Assembly: GCA_963809715.1 (NCBI GenBank)
Contig: CAWEKO010000003.1
Location: forward strand, 1-64,000
Direction: 5' to 3'
Length of the DNA: 64,000 nt
Source of the DNA: Bog-473 sp963809715
GTDB taxonomy: Bacteria; Actinomycetota; Acidimicrobiia; Acidimicrobiales; RAAP-2
Each line of letters opens with the position of its first letter. The first letter of the stretch is position 1. The notes below the pieces were generated by a model. The model worked only from the letters and a program-made list of their open reading frames with translations, did not search any database and was not told the DNA's origin. The position numbers and the translations under genes are program-made. This document shows positions 44,260-52,177 of the stretch, piece by piece.

Positions 44260-45441
44260 CAGCGCGCCCTGGGCAGACCGAGGATGCGCTCGGCCACGAT
44301 GTTGCGCTGCACCTGCGACGTGCCCGCCGCGATGGTCAGCGAGATCGACTTGAACCAGTTGTGCACGTGTTCCGCGTTGTCGAGCGGGTTGCCGTCGAGC
44401 CCGACGAGCGGGTCGGCGCTCAGCGCGGCGCGGTCGAGCACCTCCATGCCCAGGTCGCCCAGCGCCTGTGCGTGCTCGGAGAAGGAGAGCTTGAACACGG
44501 AGCCGCCGATGCCCGGAACACCGGTCTGGGCCGCCTCGGAGACGTTGCGCTTGGTCAGGGCCCACAGCGCGTCGAAGGCGGCCACCAGGTGCCCGAAGCG
44601 CCGGGCCAGCCCTTCGTCGCCCAGCAGCCCGATCCGGTCGGCCGCGGCGCGCAGCTCACCGAGCAGGCGCATGCACTCGAGCAGCTCGCCCACGAAGGCG
44701 GTGCCGCGCTCGAAGGACAGCGTGACCATGGTGACCCGCCACCCGTCGTTCTCGTCGCCCACCCGGTTGGCCACCGGGATGCGCACCTCGTTGAGGAAGA
44801 GTTCGGCGAACTCGGTCGTTCCCTCCATGGTGCGCAGCGGACGGATCTCAATCCCGGGCGAGTCCATGGGCAGGATGAGCCAGGTGATGCCGCGGTTGCC
44901 CTGGTCACCCGTGCGCACCAACAGCTCGCAGAAGTCCGCCACCTCGGCGTGCGAGGTCCAGATCTTCGACCCCGTCACCACGTAGTCGTCCCCGTCGCGC
45001 ACGGCCCGGGTGCGCAGCGAGGCCAGGTCGCTCCCGGCGTCGGGCTCGCTGAAGCCCTGGCACCACACCTCCTCGCCCTTGAGGATCGTGGGCAGGTAGC
45101 GCGCCTTCTGCTCCGGCGTGCCTTCGGCGATCACGGTCGGGCCGGCGTGCAGCAGGCCCACGAAGTTCACGCCGACGTAGGGCGCGCCGGCGCGCTCGCA
45201 CTCCTCTTTGAAGATCAACTGCTCCACCGGCGACGCGCCCGCGGCCGCCGCCCTCGGCCGGCCAGTCCACTCCGGCGTAGCCGGCATCGAAGAGGAGCCG
45301 TTGCCACGCCAGGTCGTAGGCGCGCCGGGCCGGCCAGTCGTCCTGCGGTGGCGGTGTGCCCAGCCCGGACAGGGCGCTGACGAGCCAGGCCCGCAGCTCG
45401 TCACGGAACGCTTGCTCGGACGCGGTGTAACGAAGGTCCAT
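44259..45441 (-). pseudogene. Acyl-CoA dehydrogenase, full-length partner (FadE26/28-like), one frameshift
   Basis: The start at 45441 reads MDLRYTASEQAFRDELRAWL and reaches GVDWPAEGGGRG. One surplus G near 45238-45246 shifts the frame, after which ASPVEQLIFKEECERAGAPY continues to the stop. Later motifs are complete: GFSEPDAGSDLASLRTRAV, DYVVTGSKIWTSHAEVADF, and GTSQVQRNIVAERILGLPR. The intact chain is about 393 residues. It would form a heteromeric ACAD with the following gene and act on a CoA-linked side chain or ring. The single indel in a G/C run may be a sequence error. Confidence 0.83.
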
Positions 45442-45470
45442 ACGTCAGGTGCCGCAGGAGGGACCGAGGA

Positions 45471-46673
45471 TCAGGCGACGAAGTCGAGGCCGAAGAGCTT
45501 GATGGCGTTGCCCCGCACGATCTTGCGCCGCTGCTCGTCGGTGAGGTCGGCCATCTGCTTCTCGGCGATCTGGCGGGTGTGCGGCCAGGTCGAATCCGAG
45601 TGCGGGTAGTCGGACTCGTAGGTGATGTTGTCCTCGCCGATCTCGTCGACCGACTTGAGCCCGTGGGCGTCGTCGAAGAAACAACCCCACACGTGGTCCT
45701 TGAAGTAGCTCGACGGCTTCTCCGGAACGATGTCGGCGACGCCGCCCCAGCCGCGGTTGTCCTCCCACACCCGGTCGGCCCGCTCCAAGATGTAGGGGAT
45801 CCAGCCGATCTGTCCCTCCGAGTAGGCCACCTTGAGGTCGGGGAAGCGCACGAAGACGCCGCTGAAGAGAAAGTCGACCAGCGAGAAGGTGGCGTTGGTG
45901 TGGGTCAGCGTCGAGCCCACCGCCGGTGGCGCGTCGGCCGACGTCGACGGCATCTTCGAGGACGACCCGATGTGCATGTTGACGATCGTCTGCGTCTCGG
46001 CACAGGCCCGGAAGAACGGGTCCCAGTAGTGGTCGGGATCGTGCACGCTGGGCAGCCCGAGGAAGGGCGGGATCTCGCTGAAACAGACGGCGCGCACGCC
46101 GCGCTCGGCGTTGCGCCTCACCTCCGCCGCGGCCAGCTCGGCGTCCCACAGCGGGATGAGGGTGAGCGGGATGAGCCGCCCGCCCGAGTCACCGCACCAC
46201 TCCTCGACCATCCAGTCGTTGTAGGCCTGGACGCAGAGCAGCCCGAGCTCCCTGTCCTTGGCCTCGGTGAAGGTCTGGCCGCAGAAGCGGGGGAAGGTCG
46301 GGAAGCACAGCGCCGCCTCGATGTGGTTGGCGTCCATGTCCTCGAGCCGGGGCTTCACCTCGTAGGAGCCGGGCCGCATGTCCTCGTAGGTGACGCCCTT
46401 CATGGTCACCTCGTCGCGGGGCACCCCGACGGCGGAGTCGACCCGGAGCAGCGGGCGCTTGAGGTCCTCGTAGTACCACCAGTCCACCGGGATGCTCCCC
46501 GCGCCCGGCTTGACCTTGAGCGCGCCGCCGCGGAACTCGACCTCGGGCATGGGAGCCCGGACCACCCGGGGGCCGACCTCGAGGTACTTGGCGGGAAGGC
46601 GGTCCTGCCACACGTTGGGCGGCTCGACCACGTGGTCGTCGACCGAGATGATCATCGGCAGGGGCTCAGGCAT
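45471..46673 (-). CDS. Amidohydrolase family 2 metal-dependent hydrolase
   Basis: 400 residues of the TIM-barrel amidohydrolase-2 family (2-hydroxymuconate-6-semialdehyde decarboxylase/aminocarboxymuconate-like). It starts MIISVDDHVVEPPNVWQDRL (DDH as a variant of the HxH metal site), has FVRFPDLKVAYSEGQIGWIPYILERADRVW in two adjacent pieces, and ends ITYESDYPHSDSTWP with the late metal Asp and HS. Actinobacterial relatives are common beside ACADs in steroid or terpenoid clusters. ATG 46673 (MPEPLPMIIS) is preferred. A perfect dyad lies 21 bp upstream. It is the first gene of the operon. Confidence 0.85.
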   Translation of the reverse strand: MPEPLPMIISVDDHVVEPPNVWQDRLPAKYLEVGPRVVRAPMPEVEFRGGALKVKPGAGSIPVDWWYYEDLKRPLLRVDSAVGVPRDEVTMKGVTYEDMRPGSYEVKPRLEDMDANHIEAALCFPTFPRFCGQTFTEAKDRELGLLCVQAYNDWMVEEWCGDSGGRLIPLTLIPLWDAELAAAEVRRNAERGVRAVCFSEIPPFLGLPSVHDPDHYWDPFFRACAETQTIVNMHIGSSSKMPSTSADAPPAVGSTLTHTNATFSLVDFLFSGVFVRFPDLKVAYSEGQIGWIPYILERADRVWEDNRGWGGVADIVPEKPSSYFKDHVWGCFFDDAHGLKSVDEIGEDNITYESDYPHSDSTWPHTRQIAEKQMADLTDEQRRKIVRGNAIKLFGLDFVA

Positions 46674-46693
46674 GAAATCAGCGTACCGCTCCA

Positions 46694-46710
46694 TCTGACG
46701 CACCGTCAGA
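46694..46710. promoter_or_regulatory. Perfect dyad TCTGACGCACCGTCAGA upstream of the amidohydrolase operon
   Basis: Seven-bp perfect arms around CAC, 21 bp before the ATG at 46673. The site is the best example of the CTGACG-N3-CGTCAG motif in the window and has the size of a TetR-type operator. Confidence 0.7.
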
Positions 46711-46780
46711 TCCCGGTTCAGTCGTCCCGAGGGGACGGCCGAGGTGGCCGTCGGCCCCTCGCAGCGCTTCTTGACCCCGA

Positions 46781-48766
46781 TTAGCTGGCGATCCCGACGA
46801 TCGGCTTGTTGAGCGTGATGCTCCCGGTCGAGCCGAGGAACGGCGGTACGCCACCGGTGCCAGGGAACGCGAACACCCCACCGTCGGAGCCCGCCAGGTA
46901 GTAGCCGCCGCTCACTGTGGTCATGCCCACGATGGGCTTGTTCAGCGCTATCGACCCGGTTGAGCCGAGGAAGGGTGGTCCACCCTCGCCGGCGCCGGGG
47001 AAACTGAAGATGCCTCCGTCGGAGGCGACCAGGTAGTACCCCTTGCCGAGCGAGGCGGCCATCCCGACGACGGGTTTGTTCAGTGCGATCGACCCGGTCG
47101 AGCCGTAGAAGGAGGCGTCGCCGTAGCTGAAGATGCCGCCGTCGGACGCGACCAGCCAGTAGCCCTTGCCGTCCGGGGTCGAGGCCATTCCCACGATCGG
47201 CTTGTTGAGTGGCATGCCTCCCGTCGAGCCGTAGAACTGGGCGTCGCCGTAGCTGAAGATGCCGCCGTCGGACGCCACCAGCCAGTAGCCCGCGCCATCG
47301 GCGGTCACGGCCATGCCGACGACCGGCTTGTTGAGGGTGATGCTCCCGGTCGAACCATAGAAATGGGCCGAGCCGTAGCTGAAGATGCCCCCGTCCGACG
47401 CCACCAGGTCGTAGCCGTCGCCGGCCGGCATGACGCCCATGCCCACCACGGGTCGGTTCAACAGGAGGTTGCCGGTCGAGCCGTAGAACGGCGCCCCCAG
47501 GCCGTAGGAGAACACGCCGCCGTCACTGGCCACGAAGCGGTATCCCGAGCGGGCGATCGTTGCCGACATGGCGAAGGCGCTGAATGAGCCTGGGGCCGGG
47601 ACCCCGTACTCACCCGCGGCCACGCAAGCCCAGTCGGTCACGCACGAGACACTGCTGAGCTTGGTCGACAGCGATCCCTGGTTCGGGGTGGCGGGCGCGA
47701 TCGTCCACAGTGCGGTCCCAGCGGTGGTCGAAGCGTTCCAATTGAGGACGAGACTGGCCGGTTTAGACCCCGCGCTGCTGGTACCGACCGCGGTGCACGA
47801 GGTCGCACCGAAGCAATCGACGCCGGTCAGACCATTGGGCGAGTCGTTCGGCACGGATTGATCGATCGACCAGGCAGATCCGTTCCACGTCTCAATGAGG
47901 TTCTGGTCGTCTGACGTCGGGCTGAGAAAGGTTCCGCCCACGGCCTTGCAGTACGACGTTCCCGCGCACGAGACGGACGAGAGGTGGCTCCCGACGCCGG
48001 ACGTTGGTGCGGGCGTGGTCTCGAGGACCCAGGCCGACCCGTTCCACACCTCCGAGAACGGGGTGCCCTTCGAGTTGGCGTCGACGTTGCCGACGGCGAG
48101 GCACCAGGTGGGGCTGACGCAATCCATCCCCGTCGCTTCGGTCACGGCCGGGGCGCCACTGCCGGCCGGGGTTGCCGCGGCCTCGTTGGTCCACGAAGTG
48201 CCGTTCCATTGGAACGCAGTCACGGTCGTCACGTTCCCGGGTTGGCCGAAGTACGTCCCGAGCGTCTCGCACACGGTCGTCGAGACGCACGACACGGAAT
48301 AGAGGGTGGGGGCGGTCGCCCCGGATGGGACGGACATGCCGGTCGTCGACACGGACCAGGAGGATCCGTCCCAGCGCTCCGCGAGGAACGGCGTGGTTCC
48401 CGCGCCGACGGCGATGCAGAAATTGGGACCGACGCACGACACGGAGTTGAGTTCGGCGCCGTTCGTCGCTGATGCGGGGTTGCTCGTCACGGTCCACGCG
48501 GCACCGTTCCATTGCTCAGTGAGGGCACCGAGACCCGAGCCCGAATTTTGTGCTCCCACGGCGACGCAGAAGCTCGCGCTCGTGCAGGAGATCGATTTCA
48601 GCTCGTTCGTGCCCGAGCCGGCCGCCGCATTCGCGTTCGTCCAACTGAGTGCGCTCACCGGGGGCGGAGTCGTTTGGCCGCCCGCCCCCACAGCCGGGGC
48701 CAGCAGCGCCACCCCACCGGCCAACACCAACCCTGCCGCCATCGACGAAGCCTTCAGCGATCCCAC
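46781..48766 (-). CDS. Secreted protein with two kinds of tandem repeats
   Basis: 661 residues. The signal peptide is MGSLKASSMAAGLVLAGGVA followed by LLAPAVGAGG. Residues about 40-390 hold repeats around the core LNSVSCVGPNFCIAVG and WNGSAWSVSTT, with paired cysteines. Residues about 410-661 hold seven or so repeats of about 36 residues, each with GYWLVASDGGIFSYGDAQF and YGSTGSIALNKPIVGM. Both kinds predict beta-propeller-like folds. Such proteins are frequent in Acidimicrobiia and related actinobacteria; the role is unknown, probably cell-surface or extracellular. Confidence 0.8.
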   Translation of the reverse strand: MGSLKASSMAAGLVLAGGVALLAPAVGAGGQTTPPPVSALSWTNANAAAGSGTNELKSISCTSASFCVAVGAQNSGSGLGALTEQWNGAAWTVTSNPASATNGAELNSVSCVGPNFCIAVGAGTTPFLAERWDGSSWSVSTTGMSVPSGATAPTLYSVSCVSTTVCETLGTYFGQPGNVTTVTAFQWNGTSWTNEAAATPAGSGAPAVTEATGMDCVSPTWCLAVGNVDANSKGTPFSEVWNGSAWVLETTPAPTSGVGSHLSSVSCAGTSYCKAVGGTFLSPTSDDQNLIETWNGSAWSIDQSVPNDSPNGLTGVDCFGATSCTAVGTSSAGSKPASLVLNWNASTTAGTALWTIAPATPNQGSLSTKLSSVSCVTDWACVAAGEYGVPAPGSFSAFAMSATIARSGYRFVASDGGVFSYGLGAPFYGSTGNLLLNRPVVGMGVMPAGDGYDLVASDGGIFSYGSAHFYGSTGSITLNKPVVGMAVTADGAGYWLVASDGGIFSYGDAQFYGSTGGMPLNKPIVGMASTPDGKGYWLVASDGGIFSYGDASFYGSTGSIALNKPVVGMAASLGKGYYLVASDGGIFSFPGAGEGGPPFLGSTGSIALNKPIVGMTTVSGGYYLAGSDGGVFAFPGTGGVPPFLGSTGSITLNKPIVGIAS

Positions 48767-48838
48767 GGCACCTCCCGTTGCTCCCTTTACCTGAAAGATA
48801 GCTGAGAAAGCGGCTCGAGGTCCTGATGGAGCGGCAGT

Positions 48839-49555
48839 TCAGGCGAGGACCTCGTCGAACAGGTCGAGCATCGCCTTCCACGAGCGCCGGTGCGTCGGCT
48901 CGTGGTAGCGGATTCCGGGCATCCCGACCGCCTCGGAACCGGGCCGGGTGAACGAGTGCTCGGCCCCGCCGTAGACGTTGAGCATCCAGTCCACGCCGCC
49001 CGCCGTCATCTCCTCCTCGAAGGCCTTGCGCTGCTCATTGGGCACGATCGGGTCGTCCGCTCCGATGAGGGCGAGGACCGTCCCCTTGATGTTGGCGGCG
49101 TCCTGCGGGCGGGCCGTGCTCAAGCCGGCGTGGAAGCCGACCGCGGCCTTGAGGTCGGCCCCGCTCCGGGCCAGCTCGAAGGACATGGTGCCGCCGAAGC
49201 AGAAACCGATGGCGGCCAGGCGGGCGGTATCGGTGCGTGGCTCGGCGCACAAGATGTCCAGGCCGGCCTGGGCCACGGCCCGCGTGCGCAGCGGATCAGC
49301 ATGGAACTCGCCGATGCGGCTCATCATCTCGTCCCGGTCGGTCAGCGGTTTTCCGCCGCCGTGGTAGTCGAGCGCGAAGGCGACGTAGCCCGCCTCGGCC
49401 AGCCGGGTCGCCATGCCCCGCCCGTGGTCGTCGAGGCCGGGCCCCTCGTGGCAGACCAGGACGCCGGGGCGCCGGTCGGGTCCGTCGGGCAGGACCAGGG
49501 TGCCGATCAGCGTGCGCTCGTCGGCTTCGTAGGAAATGTCTCGGGAGGTCACCAT
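48839..49555 (-). CDS. Dienelactone hydrolase family protein
   Basis: 238 residues of the alpha/beta hydrolase fold. The Cys nucleophile lies in IGFCFGGTMSFELA, the Asp in LIGADDPIV, and the His in YGGAEHSFTRPG, giving the Cys-Asp-His triad of dienelactone hydrolases. Classical members open dienelactones in chlorocatechol breakdown, but many act on other lactones or esters. TACCGT (49568-49563) ends 7 nt before ATG 49555, which decides the start over the upstream in-frame codon at 49693. It shares a 44-bp divergent promoter region with the lipoprotein gene. Confidence 0.87.
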   Translation of the reverse strand: MVTSRDISYEADERTLIGTLVLPDGPDRRPGVLVCHEGPGLDDHGRGMATRLAEAGYVAFALDYHGGGKPLTDRDEMMSRIGEFHADPLRTRAVAQAGLDILCAEPRTDTARLAAIGFCFGGTMSFELARSGADLKAAVGFHAGLSTARPQDAANIKGTVLALIGADDPIVPNEQRKAFEEEMTAGGVDWMLNVYGGAEHSFTRPGSEAVGMPGIRYHEPTHRRSWKAMLDLFDEVLA

Positions 49556-49599
49556 GGCCCGAACGGTAGTCGTGGCGTGCGCACGCCATACTGGGCCCG

Positions 49600-50745
49600 A
49601 TGCGCGGGAGACCAGTCCGGCGCCTGCAAGTGGCCGGCACTGCGGCGGCGCTCGCGGCACTGCTGGCGTCGTGTAGCTCGAGCCCGTCGTCACCGAGCGC
49701 AGGCTCGAAGGGATCGGGACAGACGACGACCAGCGACGCCTCGTCGGCCACCACTGCGCCGGCCACGCCCTCGACCTTGGCTCCGGTGTCCACCTCGGGC
49801 CCGCTCACCCCGGGCGCGCCGATCACATTGCCCTTCACCGCCGGTGCCGTGACCGGGGCGGAGAGCCCGGACGGTGCCGTGTTCGTCTCCCCGCGGGACC
49901 CGACCAGCCCGGCACCGACGGTGACATGGGTCATCGACGGGAACGGCCCGGCGGCAATCGCCGAGCACGTCCCGGCCGGGGTGGCCGCGCTGGCTGCCGA
50001 CGGTTCCAACTTCTACGTGGCCACCTACAACAACGTGTTCTCCTACGGCCGGGCCAGCGGGAACCAGAACGGGCAGTGGAACCTGCCGCCGATCAAGGCG
50101 TCGAACGCCTCCGACGAGAATCTCCTCTCCATGGCGGCCGCCGGCGGCAACGTGCTGGTCTCCATCACGCAGGGCAACACGGTGCGCATCTTCCGGATCG
50201 AGCCGGCGTCCTCGGCCGCGCCGCGCCTCCTCCTCACTGCGTTGAGCGCGGCGATCGGGAGCGACGGCACCATCTACTACGAGAGCCGCGATCACCACCT
50301 CGACGCGCGGCGCCCCGACGGCACCACGACGCCGGGTCCCGCATTGGTCGACAAGCCCAACGGACTGGGCGGGGGCGTGCAGGACATCGACACGGTCGCC
50401 GGAGGCTACGTCTGGGTCTCCGAGCCGGCGGGCCAGGGGCTCGATGCGGGCTACACCACGTACGCCGACACCTCGTTGGCCGAGGTGGGGACGTTCGGCG
50501 GCTCGGTCACCGACACCGTCGCCGACACCGCAGCGGGCCCCCTCGTGCTGGAGCAGGGCGCCACGGCCGGGACCATCTGTCCGCAGGGGGCGTCCCCGAC
50601 GGCGTGTGTCTTCCGCATCGACGCGCACGGCACGACCACCGACCCCGTCGCGGTCGGGGCCGCCGTCACACTGCTCGGCCCGGGGCCGGCCGTGGTCGCT
50701 TCGAACACGACAACCAACCAGTTCGTCCTGGTCCGCATCTCCTGA
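49600..50745 (+). CDS. Putative lipoprotein with propeller-like repeats
   Basis: 381 residues. The signal sequence ends in ALLASC (lipidation Cys near 25), followed by a Ser/Thr/Pro-rich linker to about residue 75. The remaining domain is beta-rich with recurring AADGSNFYVATYNNVFSY, AAIGSDGTIYYESRD and VAGGYVWVSEPAG segments, which suggests a beta-propeller. No catalytic residues are seen. CATACT (49587-49592) ends 7 nt before the ATG. Function unknown; located on the outer face of the membrane. Confidence 0.7.
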   Translation: MRGRPVRRLQVAGTAAALAALLASCSSSPSSPSAGSKGSGQTTTSDASSATTAPATPSTLAPVSTSGPLTPGAPITLPFTAGAVTGAESPDGAVFVSPRDPTSPAPTVTWVIDGNGPAAIAEHVPAGVAALAADGSNFYVATYNNVFSYGRASGNQNGQWNLPPIKASNASDENLLSMAAAGGNVLVSITQGNTVRIFRIEPASSAAPRLLLTALSAAIGSDGTIYYESRDHHLDARRPDGTTTPGPALVDKPNGLGGGVQDIDTVAGGYVWVSEPAGQGLDAGYTTYADTSLAEVGTFGGSVTDTVADTAAGPLVLEQGATAGTICPQGASPTACVFRIDAHGTTTDPVAVGAAVTLLGPGPAVVASNTTTNQFVLVRIS

Positions 50746-50791
50746 GGTCCGCCTGTCCCGAGGTCGGCCCGTCCCGAGGTCCGCCTGTCCC
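50744..50791. repeat. Three 16-bp tandem repeats
   Basis: GAGGTCCGCCTGTCCC (50744-50759), GAGGTCGGCCCGTCCC (50760-50775) and GAGGTCCGCCTGTCCC (50776-50791). They start at the lipoprotein stop codon and occupy much of the gap to the convergent SDR gene. Confidence 0.85.
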
Positions 50792-50838
50792 GAGGGTCCG
50801 TCGCTGTTGCGACCGGCTGCCGCAGGGTGCAGAGCCGC

Positions 50839-51651
50839 TCAATAGTGCATGGAGGCGCCACCGTTGGGGCTGATCATCTGCCCGGTGACATAGCTGCTGG
50901 CGTCCGAGGCGAGATACAGCACGCAGTAGGCGATGTCGGTGGTCAGGCCGACCCGGCGCAGGGGCACGTGGCGCGCCATGGGTGAGAGCACCGCCTCCTT
51001 CATCGCCTCGTCGACCGAGCCGTCCTCGTTCGTGTAGTAGCGCGCCGTCATGTTGGTCGGCACGAAGCCCGGCGCGACGGTGTTCACCCGCACCCCGCTC
51101 CGGCCCACCTCGACCGCCATCGACTGGGTCAGCTGGGCCACGCCGGCCTTGCAGATGGCGTAGGGACCGATGCCGGGGGAGGGGGCCAGGACCGCCGTGG
51201 AGGACATGTTGATGATGGAGCCGCCGCCCTGGGCCACCATCACCTTTCCGGCGGCCTGACATCCGTAGAGGACGCCCTTGAGGTTCACCCCGAGGATGCG
51301 GTCGAACTCGTCCGGATCGACGTCGATGATGGAGCTGTCGATCATGATCCCGGCGATGTTGCACATGATGTGCAGCCCGCCGTGGCGTTCGACGACGTGC
51401 CCGACCAAGGTGTCAGCCGCGCCGCGCTGGGAGACGTCGATCTGCGCGCTCTCCGCCTTGCCGTGCTCGGCCACGATGGCCTTCGCCGTTTCGGCGGCGC
51501 GCTCGGCGTCGATGTCGGCGCACACCACGGTGGCGCCGGCACCGGCCAAGACTTCGGCACTGGAGCGCCCGATGCCGCTCCCGGCTCCGGTGACCAGGGC
51601 CACCCGCCCGGTCAGATCGAACGCGTGCTGCACACTCCCGGCGGTTTCCAC
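50839..51651 (-). CDS. Short-chain dehydrogenase/reductase
   Basis: 270 residues of the classical SDR fold. Cofactor motif VTGAGSGIGRSSAEVLA, the conserved Asp for NAD specificity in VVCADIDAERA, NIAG, and the catalytic Ser (INMSSTAVLAP) with YAICK in place of the common YSASK. The Tyr and Lys are retained. It probably oxidises or reduces a secondary alcohol using NAD(H). It is not coupled to neighbours. Substrate unknown. Confidence 0.87.
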   Translation of the reverse strand: METAGSVQHAFDLTGRVALVTGAGSGIGRSSAEVLAGAGATVVCADIDAERAAETAKAIVAEHGKAESAQIDVSQRGAADTLVGHVVERHGGLHIMCNIAGIMIDSSIIDVDPDEFDRILGVNLKGVLYGCQAAGKVMVAQGGGSIINMSSTAVLAPSPGIGPYAICKAGVAQLTQSMAVEVGRSGVRVNTVAPGFVPTNMTARYYTNEDGSVDEAMKEAVLSPMARHVPLRRVGLTTDIAYCVLYLASDASSYVTGQMISPNGGASMHY

Positions 51652-51700
51652 CGGCGCACCTTAGGCAGGGCGCCGTCAGGAAGGCACATTGCCTCCGAAC

Positions 51701-52177
51701 TCAGGCGGTGACCCCCTCGACGGCGAGCAGCGCGCGCTTCATGGGCAGCCCACCGCCATAGCCGCCGATGCCGTTGCTGGCCAACACCCGGTGACAGGGC
51801 ACGATGATGGGGATCGGGTTGCGCCCGTTGGCCTGGCCCACGGCGCGCGGCCCCTTCGGGCGACCCACCCGGCGGGCCAGCTCGCCGTAGCTGATGGTCT
51901 CTCCATACGGAATGCGCGAGAGCTCGGCCCAGACCTGGCGCTGGAAGTCCGTCCCGTCGAGGTCCATCGGCACGTCGAAGTCGACGAGCTCTCGGGCGAA
52001 GTACCCCTCGAGCTGGTTCGCGGTCTCCTTGAGCACCGGCGGGACTTCGTTGACGGGGCGGCGCCGGGGCCGGGTCTCGCTGGGCAACCAGATCCCGATG
52101 AGGACGTCGCCGTCGCTCTCGAGGACGAGGCGCCCGACTGGTGAGTCGAAGGGAAGAGTGGCGGTGGTGGTGGTCAT
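51701..52177 (-). CDS. ogt: Methylated-DNA-[protein]-cysteine S-methyltransferase
   Basis: 158 residues. The acceptor-Cys motif is IIVPCHRVLASNG, preceded by the DNA-binding RIPYGETISYGELARRVG and the Asn-hinge QANGRNPIP. It removes alkyl groups from O6-alkylguanine or O4-alkylthymine in a suicidal reaction. The ATG at 52177 overlaps the stop of the Ada-AlkA gene (ATGA), so the two repair proteins are translated together. Confidence 0.94.
   Translation of the reverse strand: MTTTTATLPFDSPVGRLVLESDGDVLIGIWLPSETRPRRRPVNEVPPVLKETANQLEGYFARELVDFDVPMDLDGTDFQRQVWAELSRIPYGETISYGELARRVGRPKGPRAVGQANGRNPIPIIVPCHRVLASNGIGGYGGGLPMKRALLAVEGVTA

Noticed and set aside
47000..47560. DNA-level tandem repeats in the secreted protein gene
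   Set aside because: They are explained by the ~36-residue protein repeats and vary at synonymous positions.
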